A DNA stretch of 64,000 nt from JAJDXW01 sp965223775. GTDB taxonomy: Bacteria; Pseudomonadota; Gammaproteobacteria; HK1. Both the position numbers and the translations under genes were made by a program. The notes under the pieces were generated by a model. That model was not told the origin of the DNA. It searched no databases and saw nothing but the letters and a program-made list of their open reading frames with translations. Shown here piece by piece: positions 19,325 to 27,773 of the stretch. Location: NCBI GenBank assembly GCA_965223775.1, contig OZ245021.1, positions 2,728,001 through 2,792,000 on the forward strand, given 5' to 3'. Each line of letters starts with the position of its first letter. Positions within the stretch are counted from its first letter, which is position 1.

Positions 19325-20665
19325 ATGCCGATGATCTCCGAGGCGACGCCCGTCGCATTCTCCGATCCGCTGCCGGAATCGGTGGACGTGCTCGTGATCG
19401 GAGCCGGCGTGGTGGGGGTCTCCGCCGCGTACTTCCTCGCCAGGAGCGGGGTCCGGGTCGCGGTATGCGAGAAGGGACGGGTGGCCGGCGAGCAGTCGAG
19501 CCGGAACTGGGGATGGGTGCGGCAGCAGGGGCGGGACCCGGCGGAGCTGCCGATCGTCATGGAATCGAATCGGATCTGGCGGGGACTCGCCGAGGAGACC
19601 GGGGAGCGGGATCTCGCCTTCACGGCATGCGGATGCCTCTACGTCGCCACCGGCCCCGATCGGATGTCCCGCTGGGAGGAATGGCTCGAGGTTGCGGCGC
19701 AGCACCAGCTCGATTCGCGCCGGTTGACCGGGAAGGAAGTCGAAGCGCTCGTCCCCGGGCTGAGCGTCGCCGGGGCGGGCGGCATCTTCACCCCGAGCGA
19801 CGGCCGCGCGGAGCCGTTCGTGGCGGTGCCGGCGCTCGCCCGTGCGGCTCGGCGGCTCGGCGCGACCATCGTCGAGAGCTGCGCCGTGCGCACCGTCGAG
19901 ACCGAGGCAGGGAGGGTCAAGGCGGTGCACACCGAGCGGGGGCGGGTGGGCGTGCAGGCGGTGGTGCTCGCGGGCGGGGGGTGGACCACGTACTTCGCCT
20001 CGAACCTCGGCCTCGACCTGCCGCAGCTCACGGTCCGGGCCACGGTGGGCCGAACGAACCCGGTAGACGGACCCGAAATGCCGGCCGTGTACTCGTCCGG
20101 GCTGTGCATCCGCCGGCGGGCAGACGGGGGCTATACGGTGGCGAACGGAGATCTGGTCGAGCACTACGTCGGACCGCGCTCGTTCCGCTACCTTTCGAAG
20201 TTCCGGGCCCTGCTCCGGGCGAGCGCCCGGGACCTTCGCCTCGGCGCCGGCCCGCCGCGCGGGTTCCCGGGAAGCTGGGGGAGCAAACGACGCTGGACCG
20301 CGGACGAGATCACCCCGTTCGAGAAGACGAGGGTGCTGAATCCGGCGCCGTCGAAGATCGCCCTCGGGCGTATCTCCGCCCGGCTTCCGGCGCAGGCCCC
20401 GGGGCTCGCGGAAGCCGGCATGGCGGAGTTCTGGGCCGGGATGATCGACGTGACCCCGGACGCGGTCCCCTACATCTGCGAGGCGCCGTCCCCGCGTGGG
20501 CTCTTCATCGGGACGGGCATGAGCGGGCATGGCTTCGGAATCGGCCCCGGGGTGGGCCGCGTGCTCGCGGATCTCGTCCAGGGCCGCCCCCACGGCCACG
20601 ATCTCGGCCGATTCCGGCTCGAGCGCTTCAGCGACGGGAGTCCCGTCGTTCCGGGGCCTTATTGA
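19325..20665 (+). CDS. FAD-dependent amino acid/amine oxidoreductase (DAO family)
   Basis: A 446-residue flavoprotein of the D-amino-acid-oxidase/sarcosine-oxidase superfamily. The Rossmann motif is VLVIGAGVVGVSAAYFLARS near residues 22-41, with the acidic ribose-binding residue in VCEKG. The family-typical SSRNWGWVRQQGRD follows, and the C-terminal FAD contact is MSGHGFGIGPGVG. ATG 19325 is preceded by GGGAGGA at a good distance; the frame stays open upstream only as a shadow of sixA. The substrate is probably a small secondary amine or amino acid. An opine- or sarcosine-type oxidase is possible but not decided. A short mobile element lies 4 bp after the stop. Confidence 0.85.
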   Translation: MPMISEATPVAFSDPLPESVDVLVIGAGVVGVSAAYFLARSGVRVAVCEKGRVAGEQSSRNWGWVRQQGRDPAELPIVMESNRIWRGLAEETGERDLAFTACGCLYVATGPDRMSRWEEWLEVAAQHQLDSRRLTGKEVEALVPGLSVAGAGGIFTPSDGRAEPFVAVPALARAARRLGATIVESCAVRTVETEAGRVKAVHTERGRVGVQAVVLAGGGWTTYFASNLGLDLPQLTVRATVGRTNPVDGPEMPAVYSSGLCIRRRADGGYTVANGDLVEHYVGPRSFRYLSKFRALLRASARDLRLGAGPPRGFPGSWGSKRRWTADEITPFEKTRVLNPAPSKIALGRISARLPAQAPGLAEAGMAEFWAGMIDVTPDAVPYICEAPSPRGLFIGTGMSGHGFGIGPGVGRVLADLVQGRPHGHDLGRFRLERFSDGSPVVPGPY

Positions 20666-20852
20666 CCTTCCTGATGACGCACGAAGCTCAGGTTGGGAGC
20701 ACGGGATTCCCGGGATTGCCGCCCTCGAGGGAGCGTGGGCCTCCAGGGAGTGCGGGCTTCCAGCCCGCATGGACCGCCCGCGGGCTGCAAGCCCGCTCTC
20801 CCAGGAAACCGGCCGCCCCAACCTGAGCTTTGTGCGTAATCAGGTTGACCTT
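20662..20852. mobile_element. MITE-like element C, copy 1
   Basis: A 175-bp element (20670-20844) has 28-bp terminal inverted repeats. The left end starts CCTGATGACGCACGAAGCTC and the right end, reverse-complemented, starts CCTGATTACGCACAAAGCTC. TTGACCTT flanks both ends (20662-20669 and 20845-20852), an exact 8-bp target duplication. The interior contains the palindromic GCGGGCTTCCAGCCCGC. It has no coding capacity. Confidence 0.85.
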
Positions 20853-20938
20853 TCCGGCGCGCGCGCCGCCGTGGCCGGCCGGGCGCCCCGGTCGAGTCGG
20901 GGGGCGTTGCCGGAGGAACGGAACCGGACGGGCCGCGT

Positions 20939-22150
20939 TCAGGCCGCGACGCGGATCGAGAACCGGCTCCAGACGTCCCGCAGGGCCGCCACGAGCTGCT
21001 CGACGTCCTCGTCGCCGTGCAGCGGCGTGGGGGTAAGGCGCAGCCGTTCGGTTCCGCGGGGCACCGTCGGGTAGTTGATCGGCTGCACGTAGATCCGGTG
21101 GCGCTCCACCAGCTCGTCCGTCACCTGCTTGCACAGCACCGGATCGCCGATGAGCAGCGGGACGATGTGGGATCCGGAGGCCATGACCGGCAGCCCCGCC
21201 TCGCCCAGCATCCGTTTGAGCCGCTCCGCAAGCGCCCGATGCCGGCTGCGCTCGACGTCGCTCCTCTTGAGATGGCGCACGCTCGCGAGGGCGCCGGCCG
21301 CGACCGCCGGCGGGAGCGCGGACGTGAAGATGAACCCGGAGGCATACGAACGGATGAAGTCCACGAGCGCGGCCGAGCCCGCGATGTAGCCGCCAACCAC
21401 CCCGAACGCCTTGGCGAGGGTGCCCTGAATCACCGTGATCCGGTCCATCACGCCCTCGCGGGCCGCGAGCCCCGCGCCGCGTGGACCGTACATCCCGACC
21501 GCGTGGACCTCGTCGACATAGGTCATTGCGCCGTACCGATCCGCAAGGTCGCACAGGGCCGCGATCGGCGCCAGGTCTCCGTCCATCGAATAGATCGATT
21601 CGAAGGTGATGAGCTTGGGGACCGCCGGATCGAGGGCCGCGAGCTGGCGCTCGAGGTCGGCGGTGTCGTTGTGGGCGAAGATTCGCTTCTCCGTCCGGCT
21701 GTGCCGGATGCCGGCGATCATGGACGCGTGGTTCGCGGCGTCCGAGAGGAGGACGCAACCGGGGAGATGCGAGCCGAGCGTGGAAAGGCCCGCTTCGTTG
21801 GCCGTGTAGCCGGAGGTGAAGAGGAGCGCCGCCTCGGTGCCGTGAAGGTCCGCGAGCTCCTCCTCGAGCAACACGTGGTAGTGCGACGTGCCGGAGATGT
21901 TGCGCGTGCCGCCGGCGCTCGCGCCGTACCGGTCGATCGCGTCCTTCATCGCGGTGCGAACGACATCGTGCTGGCTCATTCCGAGATAGTCGTTCGAGCA
22001 CCACACCGTGACTTCCACCGCTCCGGACGGCGAGTGGTGTATCGCTCGTGGGAAACGGCCGTTTCGCCGCTCAAGATCCGCAAAGACTCGGTACCGGCCC
22101 TCCGTCTTGAGGTCCTCGATACGGTCAGAGAAGAATCGTTCGTAGTCCAT
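20939..22150 (-). CDS. hemA: 5-aminolevulinate synthase
   Basis: A 403-residue PLP enzyme that condenses glycine and succinyl-CoA to 5-aminolevulinate, the first step of haem synthesis by the Shemin route. Conserved segments include WCSNDYLGMSQH, GASAGGTRNISGT, the PLP-binding YVDEVHAVGMYG, and Lys247 in GTLAKAFGVVGGYIAG. Length and motifs match alphaproteobacterial enzymes, which makes this one of the best taxonomic markers in the window. The start at ATG 22150 is the family start. It is transcribed away from the zinc uptake genes. Confidence 0.96.
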   Translation of the reverse strand: MDYERFFSDRIEDLKTEGRYRVFADLERRNGRFPRAIHHSPSGAVEVTVWCSNDYLGMSQHDVVRTAMKDAIDRYGASAGGTRNISGTSHYHVLLEEELADLHGTEAALLFTSGYTANEAGLSTLGSHLPGCVLLSDAANHASMIAGIRHSRTEKRIFAHNDTADLERQLAALDPAVPKLITFESIYSMDGDLAPIAALCDLADRYGAMTYVDEVHAVGMYGPRGAGLAAREGVMDRITVIQGTLAKAFGVVGGYIAGSAALVDFIRSYASGFIFTSALPPAVAAGALASVRHLKRSDVERSRHRALAERLKRMLGEAGLPVMASGSHIVPLLIGDPVLCKQVTDELVERHRIYVQPINYPTVPRGTERLRLTPTPLHGDEDVEQLVAALRDVWSRFSIRVAA

Positions 22151-22343
22151 TGCCTCGGCCCTCGCCCCGAACGCGGATCGAACTCGAAACGGCCAGCCGG
22201 CCGGTCGCGGCCGCGGTGTTTGCGGAATGGTAACTCCCGGCCCGGTACGACAGCGACCCCGCGGTCCCGGTCACGACAGAGGAGGTCGCAACCACCTCAT
22301 GGAACCAGCTCCAATACCGCGCAGGCGCTCGACTCATGCATCA

Positions 22344-22370
22344 GTACCCTGCGCGTCAGCGCAGCGGTAC
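22344..22370. terminator. Possible terminator hairpin downstream of znuA
   Basis: GTACC-CTGCGC-GTCA-GCGCAG-C-GGTAC folds into an 11-bp stem with one bulged C and a 4-base loop. It lies 15 bp past the znuA stop on the minus strand. There is no U run, so it would be a weak or factor-assisted terminator. The rest of the 22151-22384 interval holds no gene that I can support. Confidence 0.3.
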
Positions 22371-22384
22371 CGCCGCGAGAGCTC

Positions 22385-23503
22385 CTACCGGCCGAAGCAG
22401 GCGCGGAACGCGCGGGCGTTGGCCCACATGAGATCGAAGTAGAGGTCGGGACCGTCCTCGAGCGCGGCCCCGAGCGGATCCAGGGTCCCGGTGCCCGCAC
22501 CCGTGCCGTCCACCAGGGTTCGGACGAGACGGGGCTCGAACTGGGGCTCGGCGAACACGCAGGTCGCCTCGGCGCCGGTGATTTTCTCCCGGATCTCGGA
22601 GAGCCGCGCGGCGCCCGGAGACTGATCCGGACTGACGGTCACGGAGCCGACCGCCCGCAGGCCGTATCGAGTGTCCAGATACTGCCATGCGTCGTGGAAC
22701 ACGATGAATCCCCGGTCCAGCACCGGGGCGAATGCCTCCTTCAGCTCGTCGTCGAGGACGCGAAGCCGGGCCTTCAGGGCGGCTTCGTTCTCCCGGTAGA
22801 GGCTCGCCCTGTCGGGGTCCAGCCGCGACAGGGCGCCGGCCATGGCCCCGGCGATCACCGCCGCGTTCGCCGGGTCCAGCCAAAGGTGCATGTTGTACTC
22901 GCCGCCCTGGTGCTCGTGCCCGTGCCCGTCTTCGTGATGCACGTGCCTGGCCTCCTCGGGGTCGTCGCGAGGGCCGGCGGGCTCATGTTCGCGGCGACCC
23001 TCGCGCTCCCCGGCGCACTTCCCGCGATGCTCCGGTTCGTCCTCCTCCCCATGGTCTTCACCCTCGCCCGCGGGTCCGTGTGCATCGCCGTCGGGGCCTT
23101 GCGTTTCGCCGCCGTGGCCGTGCTCGTCCCACGCGCCCCCCGCGCGCATTCGAAGCAGGGTGATGCCCTCGAGCCGCGAGAGCTCGAGGACGCAGGCGTC
23201 GCCGGCGAGGGCGTCGATCGGTTGGACGAGGAACGATTCGGCCTCCTCACCGACCCACACCACGAGCTCCGCGTGCTCGAGTCTGTGGGCGTCGGACGGC
23301 CGGAGCGCGTAGGTATGCGGCGAAGCGCCCCCGCGCACGAGGAGAGCCGGCTGCCCCGCTCCTTCCATGACTCCCGCGAGCAGGGAATGGATCGGCTTGA
23401 TGCTCGCGACTGCCGCCGGTCCTTCGGTTCCGGCTGCTATGGTCGCAATCCCTGCGAGCACCGTAGTTCCGAGTCCCAACAGCAGGTTGCGAAGGTACGA
23501 CAT
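22385..23503 (-). CDS. znuA: Zinc ABC transporter periplasmic binding protein
   Basis: A 372-residue cluster A-I substrate-binding protein. It has an N-terminal signal segment (NLLLGLGTTVLAGIATIAAG), the family start SIKPIHSLLAGVMEG, and a long His/Asp/Glu-rich loop between about residues 135 and 205 (rich in HGHGG, EDHGEED and HHEDGHGHEHQ). The metal-site segment is EYNMHLWLDP. His-rich loops of this kind are typical of ZnuA and help capture zinc. The start is taken at ATG 23503, because GGAGAG precedes it; an upstream ATG at 23521 would disturb the signal peptide. It is transcribed divergently from zur-znuC-znuB. Confidence 0.94.
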   Translation of the reverse strand: MSYLRNLLLGLGTTVLAGIATIAAGTEGPAAVASIKPIHSLLAGVMEGAGQPALLVRGGASPHTYALRPSDAHRLEHAELVVWVGEEAESFLVQPIDALAGDACVLELSRLEGITLLRMRAGGAWDEHGHGGETQGPDGDAHGPAGEGEDHGEEDEPEHRGKCAGEREGRREHEPAGPRDDPEEARHVHHEDGHGHEHQGGEYNMHLWLDPANAAVIAGAMAGALSRLDPDRASLYRENEAALKARLRVLDDELKEAFAPVLDRGFIVFHDAWQYLDTRYGLRAVGSVTVSPDQSPGAARLSEIREKITGAEATCVFAEPQFEPRLVRTLVDGTGAGTGTLDPLGAALEDGPDLYFDLMWANARAFRACFGR

Positions 23504-23579
23504 GGCACATCTCTCCGGCACGATTGTTGCGCGGCGAAGTGCCGAGCCCGTGGATCGGGTGGTTCGTGCCGCATGGAAT

Positions 23580-23602
23580 GATATGATGTTACATCGTCAC
23601 AT
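23580..23602. promoter_or_regulatory. Putative Zur operator between znuA and zur
   Basis: The 144-bp znuA-zur divergent interval contains the perfect 11-bp dyad GATGTTACATC (23585-23595) inside a longer imperfect palindrome, TGATATGATGTTACATCGTCA. AT-rich dyads with ATGTTA cores are typical of proteobacterial Zur sites. Position and symmetry suggest that one operator controls both directions. Confidence 0.5.
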
Positions 23603-23647
23603 TTCAATGTCGGAAGGTATGCGGTCCATCCGAAGCGACAAGGCGTG

Positions 23648-24145
23648 ATGCCGTCCGGCTCGTCCCCGTTTCCGGCGCCCCGGCACGACCATGGCGTGTG
23701 CATCTCCGAGGGACTCGCCCGCGCCGAGGCGACCTGCGAGGACCGCGGGGAGCGCCTTACCGAGAACCGGCGGGCGGTGCTGGAGCTTCTGCTTGCCGAG
23801 CATCGGCCGGTCGGGGCCTACCGGATCGTGGAACGATTCGACTGGAAGGGCCGGCGGCCGGCTCCCACCCAGATCTACCGAGCGCTCGCGTTCCTTGAAA
23901 CGCTGGGGCTCGTCCACCGCATCGCGAGCCGCAACGCCTACGTCGCGTGCAGCGGGCCGGGCGAAGGGCACGGCACCGTGTTCCTGGTATGCGAGCAGTG
24001 CGGGGCGGTTGCCGAGCCGAGCGCCGCCGGACTGGGACGCACGGTCCACGACCTCGCCGGAGTCTCGGGGTTCGAGCTCCACGCCCATGTCCTCGAGGTG
24101 ACGGGGCTCTGCCCGGAATGCAGATCGGCCGCCGGTGAAGGCTGA
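23648..24145 (+). CDS. zur: Zinc uptake regulator, Fur family
   Basis: A 165-residue Fur-family repressor. The winged helix spans RLTENRRAVLELLLAEHRPV to PTQIYRALAFLETLGLVHRI. The metal-binding half has FLVCEQCGAV and a C-terminal GLCPECRS, two CxxC pairs that hold structural zinc. Location beside znuABC and the long N-terminal arm fit Zur, which represses zinc uptake genes when zinc is plentiful. ATG 23648 is preceded by an in-frame GTG at 23645. It overlaps znuC by 11 bp, so zur, znuC and znuB form one unit and Zur probably represses its own operon. Confidence 0.9.
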   Translation: MPSGSSPFPAPRHDHGVCISEGLARAEATCEDRGERLTENRRAVLELLLAEHRPVGAYRIVERFDWKGRRPAPTQIYRALAFLETLGLVHRIASRNAYVACSGPGEGHGTVFLVCEQCGAVAEPSAAGLGRTVHDLAGVSGFELHAHVLEVTGLCPECRSAAGEG

Positions 24146-24923
24146 GACGGTGCCGGGCGGAGATCCGTTGATCGAGGCCCGCGGGGCCGGCGTGCGGCGG
24201 GGCGGGCGATGGATTCTCCACGACATCGACATCGCGGTCGCGAGCGGGGAGATCGTGACCCTGATCGGGCCGAACGGGGCGGGCAAGACCACCCTCGTCC
24301 GGGTGCTGCTCGGTCTCCTCCACCCCGACGCCGGCACCGTGCGACGCGACGCGGCGGCGAGCATCGGCTACGTGCCACAGCGTGTCCATTTCGATCCCAC
24401 CTTGCCGCTCACCGTCGAGCGGCTGATGACCCTGACCGGCCGGCGTCCGGCCGAGGCGGTCGCCGAGGCGCTCGAGGAGACCGCGGTCGGACACCTGCTC
24501 ACGGCGCGCGTCTCCGAGCTGTCGGGCGGAGAGCTCCAGCGGGTTCTCCTCGCCCGGGCCCTCATGCGCCTGCCGAACCTGCTCATACTGGACGAGCCCG
24601 TGCAGGGAGTGGACTACACCGGGGAGGCCGAGCTGTACGCGCTCATCGGCGGCATCGTGGAACGGCGGGGCTGCGGGGTGCTCATGGTGAGCCACGATCT
24701 GCATATCGTGATGGCGGCGACGGATCGGGTCGTGTGCCTCAACCGCCACGTCTGCTGCACCGGTGCGCCGCAGGAGGTGGTCGGGCACGACGAGTTCCGC
24801 CGCCTGTTCGGTTCGAACGCGGCGGCCGCCGCCGCGGTGTACCGGCATACCCACGATCACGTTCACGACCTCACCGGAGAGGTGGCGGGAGCCGACGGGC
24901 AGGAACCGAACGGTGCTGGATGA
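24135..24923 (+). CDS. znuC: Zinc ABC transporter ATP-binding protein
   Basis: A 262-residue ABC ATPase. Walker A is GPNGAGKTT near residue 45, the signature is LSGGELQRVLLARAL, Walker B is LLILDEPVQGVD, and the H-loop His is in MVSHDLHIVM. The LSGGE variant and the sequence GYVPQRVHFDPTLPLTV are typical of ZnuC. GTG 24135 overlaps the zur stop. The C-terminus has HTHDHVHDL, a His-rich tail that may sense or bind zinc. It energises the membrane permease ZnuB encoded by the next gene, whose start overlaps by 10 bp. Confidence 0.94.
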   Translation: MKAETVPGGDPLIEARGAGVRRGGRWILHDIDIAVASGEIVTLIGPNGAGKTTLVRVLLGLLHPDAGTVRRDAAASIGYVPQRVHFDPTLPLTVERLMTLTGRRPAEAVAEALEETAVGHLLTARVSELSGGELQRVLLARALMRLPNLLILDEPVQGVDYTGEAELYALIGGIVERRGCGVLMVSHDLHIVMAATDRVVCLNRHVCCTGAPQEVVGHDEFRRLFGSNAAAAAAVYRHTHDHVHDLTGEVAGADGQEPNGAG

Positions 24924-25715
24924 CTTTTTCGTGCGCGCGCTCCTCGCCGCGGCGGGAGTAGCGTGCGTCGCGGCGCCGGTCGGCTGCATCCTGCTGTGGC
25001 GCCGCATGGCCTACTTCGGCGACACGATGGCCCACTCCGCCCTGCTCGGGGTGGCGCTCGGGGCGGTGCTCGGCCTCGGCCTCGGCCTCGGGGTATTCGG
25101 GGTCGCCATCGCCGTCGCGCTTCTCCTCGTCGTGCTCGAGCGTACCGCCCGTCTCGCCACCGATACGCTGCTGGGGGTCCTTTCCCACTCCGCGCTCGCC
25201 CTCGGCCTGGTCGTGCTGGCCCTGTCGGCGAGCGGCTACCGCCACGACCTCATCGGCTATCTGTTCGGCGACGTGCTGGCCGTGACCGCCTGGGATGTCG
25301 CGATCATCTGGGGGGGGGGAGCGGTCTGCCTCGCGGTGCTTGCCACGTTCTGGCGCGGACTCGTGGCCGCCGCCCTGCACGCGGACCTCGCGCAGGCGGA
25401 AGGTATCCCGGTCGTGCGCCTTCACATGCTCTACGTGGTCCTGATGCCGCGGTCGTGGCGGTGGGGATGAAGGTCGTCGGGGTGCTGCTCATCGTCGCGC
25501 TCGCGATCATCCCGGCCGCGGCCGCCCGCTCGCTGTCGCACACCCCCGAGCAGATGGCGATCGTCGCGGCGGTGCTCGGTGTCGCGTCCGGGGTGTTCGG
25601 GCTGTTCGGATCGCTTTGGCTCGATACGCCCTCCGGGCCATCGATCGTGGTGGCGGCGATGATCCTCTTTCTCGCGAGTCTCGTCGTCCGGCCTCTGGCA
25701 CGCACCTTCCGATAG
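24914..25715 (+). pseudogene. znuB: Zinc ABC transporter permease with a single-base frameshift
   Basis: The first frame (GTG 24914) encodes VLDDFFVRALLAAAGV through LHMLYVVLM and then meets a stop near 25470. The second frame resumes with AAVVAVGMKVVGVLLIVALA and ends at 25715. Joined with one extra base near 25445 (ATG-GCC-GCG in place of ATGCCGCG), they give a complete ZnuB of about 266 residues with the usual hydrophobic helices. The lesion is either a real one-base deletion or a sequencing error in a GC-rich run. Both halves keep codon bias and all family segments, so any decay would be recent. The gene would couple ZnuC to zinc import. Confidence 0.88.
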
Positions 25716-25776
25716 CCGCGCCGGCCGGCCCGGCCCGCCGGACACTACTTCCAATTCGGAACGAGGACGCCCGGCT

Positions 25777-27279
25777 TCACTCGCGAGGAAGCTCGTGCTT
25801 GAGGACCTTGCCGGTCGCGTTGTGGGGCAGCTCGTCGAGGAAGCGCACCTCCTTCGGGACCTTGTAGCGGGCGATCCGATCACGGCAATGGTCCAGGATC
25901 GCACCGCCGTCGAGGTTGGACCCGCCCTTGAGGACCACGTAGGCGCGGCCCACCTCGCCCCACTTCGAGTCCGGGATCCCGACCACCGCGTTCTCGAGCA
26001 CGCCGGCGAGCTCGTAGATGGCGTTCTCGACCTCCACCGGGTACACGTTCTCGCCGCCCGAGATGAACATGTCCTTCCATCGATCGACGATGTAGAAATA
26101 GCCGTCTTCGTCGGTGCGGGCCGCGTCGCCGGTATGGAACCATCCGTCTTCGGTGAACGACTCGCGATTCGCCACCGGGCGGTTCCAGTAGCCGGGAGTC
26201 ACGTTCGGCCCGCGGATCATCAGCTCTCCGGTCATGTCCGGGCCGACGATGCGTCCTTCCGCGTCGACGACCTTGAGCTCGGAGTACATCACCGGGGTGC
26301 CGGACGAGCCGGCCTTCGCCAGCGCCTGGTCCGCGCTCAGGACGAGCCCGAGCGGACCGGTCTCGGTCATTCCCCAAAGCTGTTGCAGCGGTACGCCCTT
26401 CTCGGCGTACCGCTCCAGGAGGGCGAGGGGGGCCGGTGCGCCCCCGACTCCGAGGAGAACCAGGTGACCCAGGTCGGCATCGGCGAAACCCGGCTCCTCG
26501 GCCGTCATGAGGAAGTTCGTGGGCACACCGAGCGCGTGGGTGATCGGGGTGTCGCGGTCCGAGAGGATGCGCAGGAAATGCCCGGGGTCGAAGTTCCGCA
26601 TCACGACGTTGGTTCCACCGGTGTGGAAGACCGGGTTCGCGTAGACGTTGAGCCCTCCGGTGTGGAACGTCGGGAGGAAGACGAGGTTGCGCGCAGAGGG
26701 GCCCACCGCGCAGGCGACCACCGAGTTGAGGGTGTTGTAGAGCCCCATCCGGTAGGTGTTGCGGGCGCCCTTGGGCCGTCCGGTGGTCCCGGAGGTGTAC
26801 ATGACGGTCCAGGTATCGCCGGCCTCGACCCCCGGGTCGGACAGGGTCCCCCCGGCTCCGGCGAGCCCTGTTTCGTAGTCGCTCGGCGCCCCGTTGGCGA
26901 GGGCCGCGATGTGCTCGAGGGCGCAGGTCCGGCCCACTTCCGCCGCGGCCGGCTCGAACTCGACGCCATGCAGCAGCGCCCGCGGCTCTGCGTCGCCGCA
27001 GATGAACTCGAGCTCGGGAGTCGCGAGCCGCCAGTTGAGCGGCAGGAAGATCGCGCCGAGCCGCCGGCATGCGAACTGGACCTCGAAGACGTCGGAGTCG
27101 TTGTGCGAGAGAACCGCGACCCGGTCGCCCCGGCCGACCCCGAGCCGGTCGCGCATCCACAGGGCGGCCCGGCTGACCCGTTCGTCGAATTCAGCGTAGG
27201 TGAAGCGGCGGGCCGATGCGAGGTCGTGCACCGCTTCGCGCCGGGGGGAGTAACGTGCGTGATGGGCGATCCAGTCCAT
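25777..27279 (-). CDS. AMP-binding acyl-CoA synthetase (long-chain or fatty-acid type)
   Basis: A 500-residue adenylate-forming ligase that activates a carboxylic acid with ATP and joins it to CoA. The phosphate loop YTSGTTGRPKGA is at residues 161-172. The adenine site is LWGMTETGP, followed by the hinge-side GWFHTGDAARTDEDGYFYIV and DRWKDMFISGGENVYPVEVE. The catalytic Lys lies in ATGKVLKHEL at the C-terminus. All core motifs are intact. The substrate acid is not predictable. ATG 27279 is chosen because it gives MDWIAHHARYSPRREAV, the typical N-terminus. It is convergent with the zinc operon. Confidence 0.9.
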   Translation of the reverse strand: MDWIAHHARYSPRREAVHDLASARRFTYAEFDERVSRAALWMRDRLGVGRGDRVAVLSHNDSDVFEVQFACRRLGAIFLPLNWRLATPELEFICGDAEPRALLHGVEFEPAAAEVGRTCALEHIAALANGAPSDYETGLAGAGGTLSDPGVEAGDTWTVMYTSGTTGRPKGARNTYRMGLYNTLNSVVACAVGPSARNLVFLPTFHTGGLNVYANPVFHTGGTNVVMRNFDPGHFLRILSDRDTPITHALGVPTNFLMTAEEPGFADADLGHLVLLGVGGAPAPLALLERYAEKGVPLQQLWGMTETGPLGLVLSADQALAKAGSSGTPVMYSELKVVDAEGRIVGPDMTGELMIRGPNVTPGYWNRPVANRESFTEDGWFHTGDAARTDEDGYFYIVDRWKDMFISGGENVYPVEVENAIYELAGVLENAVVGIPDSKWGEVGRAYVVLKGGSNLDGGAILDHCRDRIARYKVPKEVRFLDELPHNATGKVLKHELPRE

Positions 27280-27380
27280 GGGAGGTTCGTTGCGCCGGGC
27301 AGGGCAAGGCGGCTGGCTCACGATCAAACGACTCCTTCACGGGCGGCAGCGATTCGATTCACGGGCGGCCCAGGCATCGA

Positions 27381-27570
27381 TTTCTGATCCTGATTACGCA
27401 CCATCCTCAGCCCGTTCCCGCGGCTTCCCGGGGTCGGGGCCTTCTGGGAACGCGGGCTTTCAGCCCGCGGGCGGCCGAAGGCCTGCCGTGGTCCACGCGG
27501 GCAAGGATGCCCGCGATCCCAGGAAGGCGGTGGTCCCCACCTGAGTCTTGTACGTATTCAGGTTTTCGAT
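27381..27570. mobile_element. MITE-like element C, copy 2
   Basis: A 174-bp element (27389-27562) almost identical in length to copy 1. Its left end starts CCTGATTACGCACCATCCTC and its right end, reverse-complemented, starts CCTGAATACGTACAAGACTC. Flanks TTTCTGAT and TTTTCGAT match at six of eight positions, consistent with an older 8-bp duplication. The interior repeats the CGGGCTTTCAGCCCG palindrome. No gene is encoded. The 27571-27773 interval that follows shows no gene either. Confidence 0.75.
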
Positions 27571-27773
27571 TGTGGCAAATCACGGATAGCATTGTAAACG
27601 CTGGAGTCCTTGGGCAAGAGGGCGTTCCGGGCGCGAATGCGACCGGCGACGCGGTGCAACGGTTGGCGCCGTCGTGTCCGAAGCGTCGTCGGGCGGCAGG
27701 GCGGCATTGCGTTGCTGGCGCCGCAACCGTGGCGCAGTCCGCTTCTCACGATGCGCCGGCTTTCCCGGACGGG

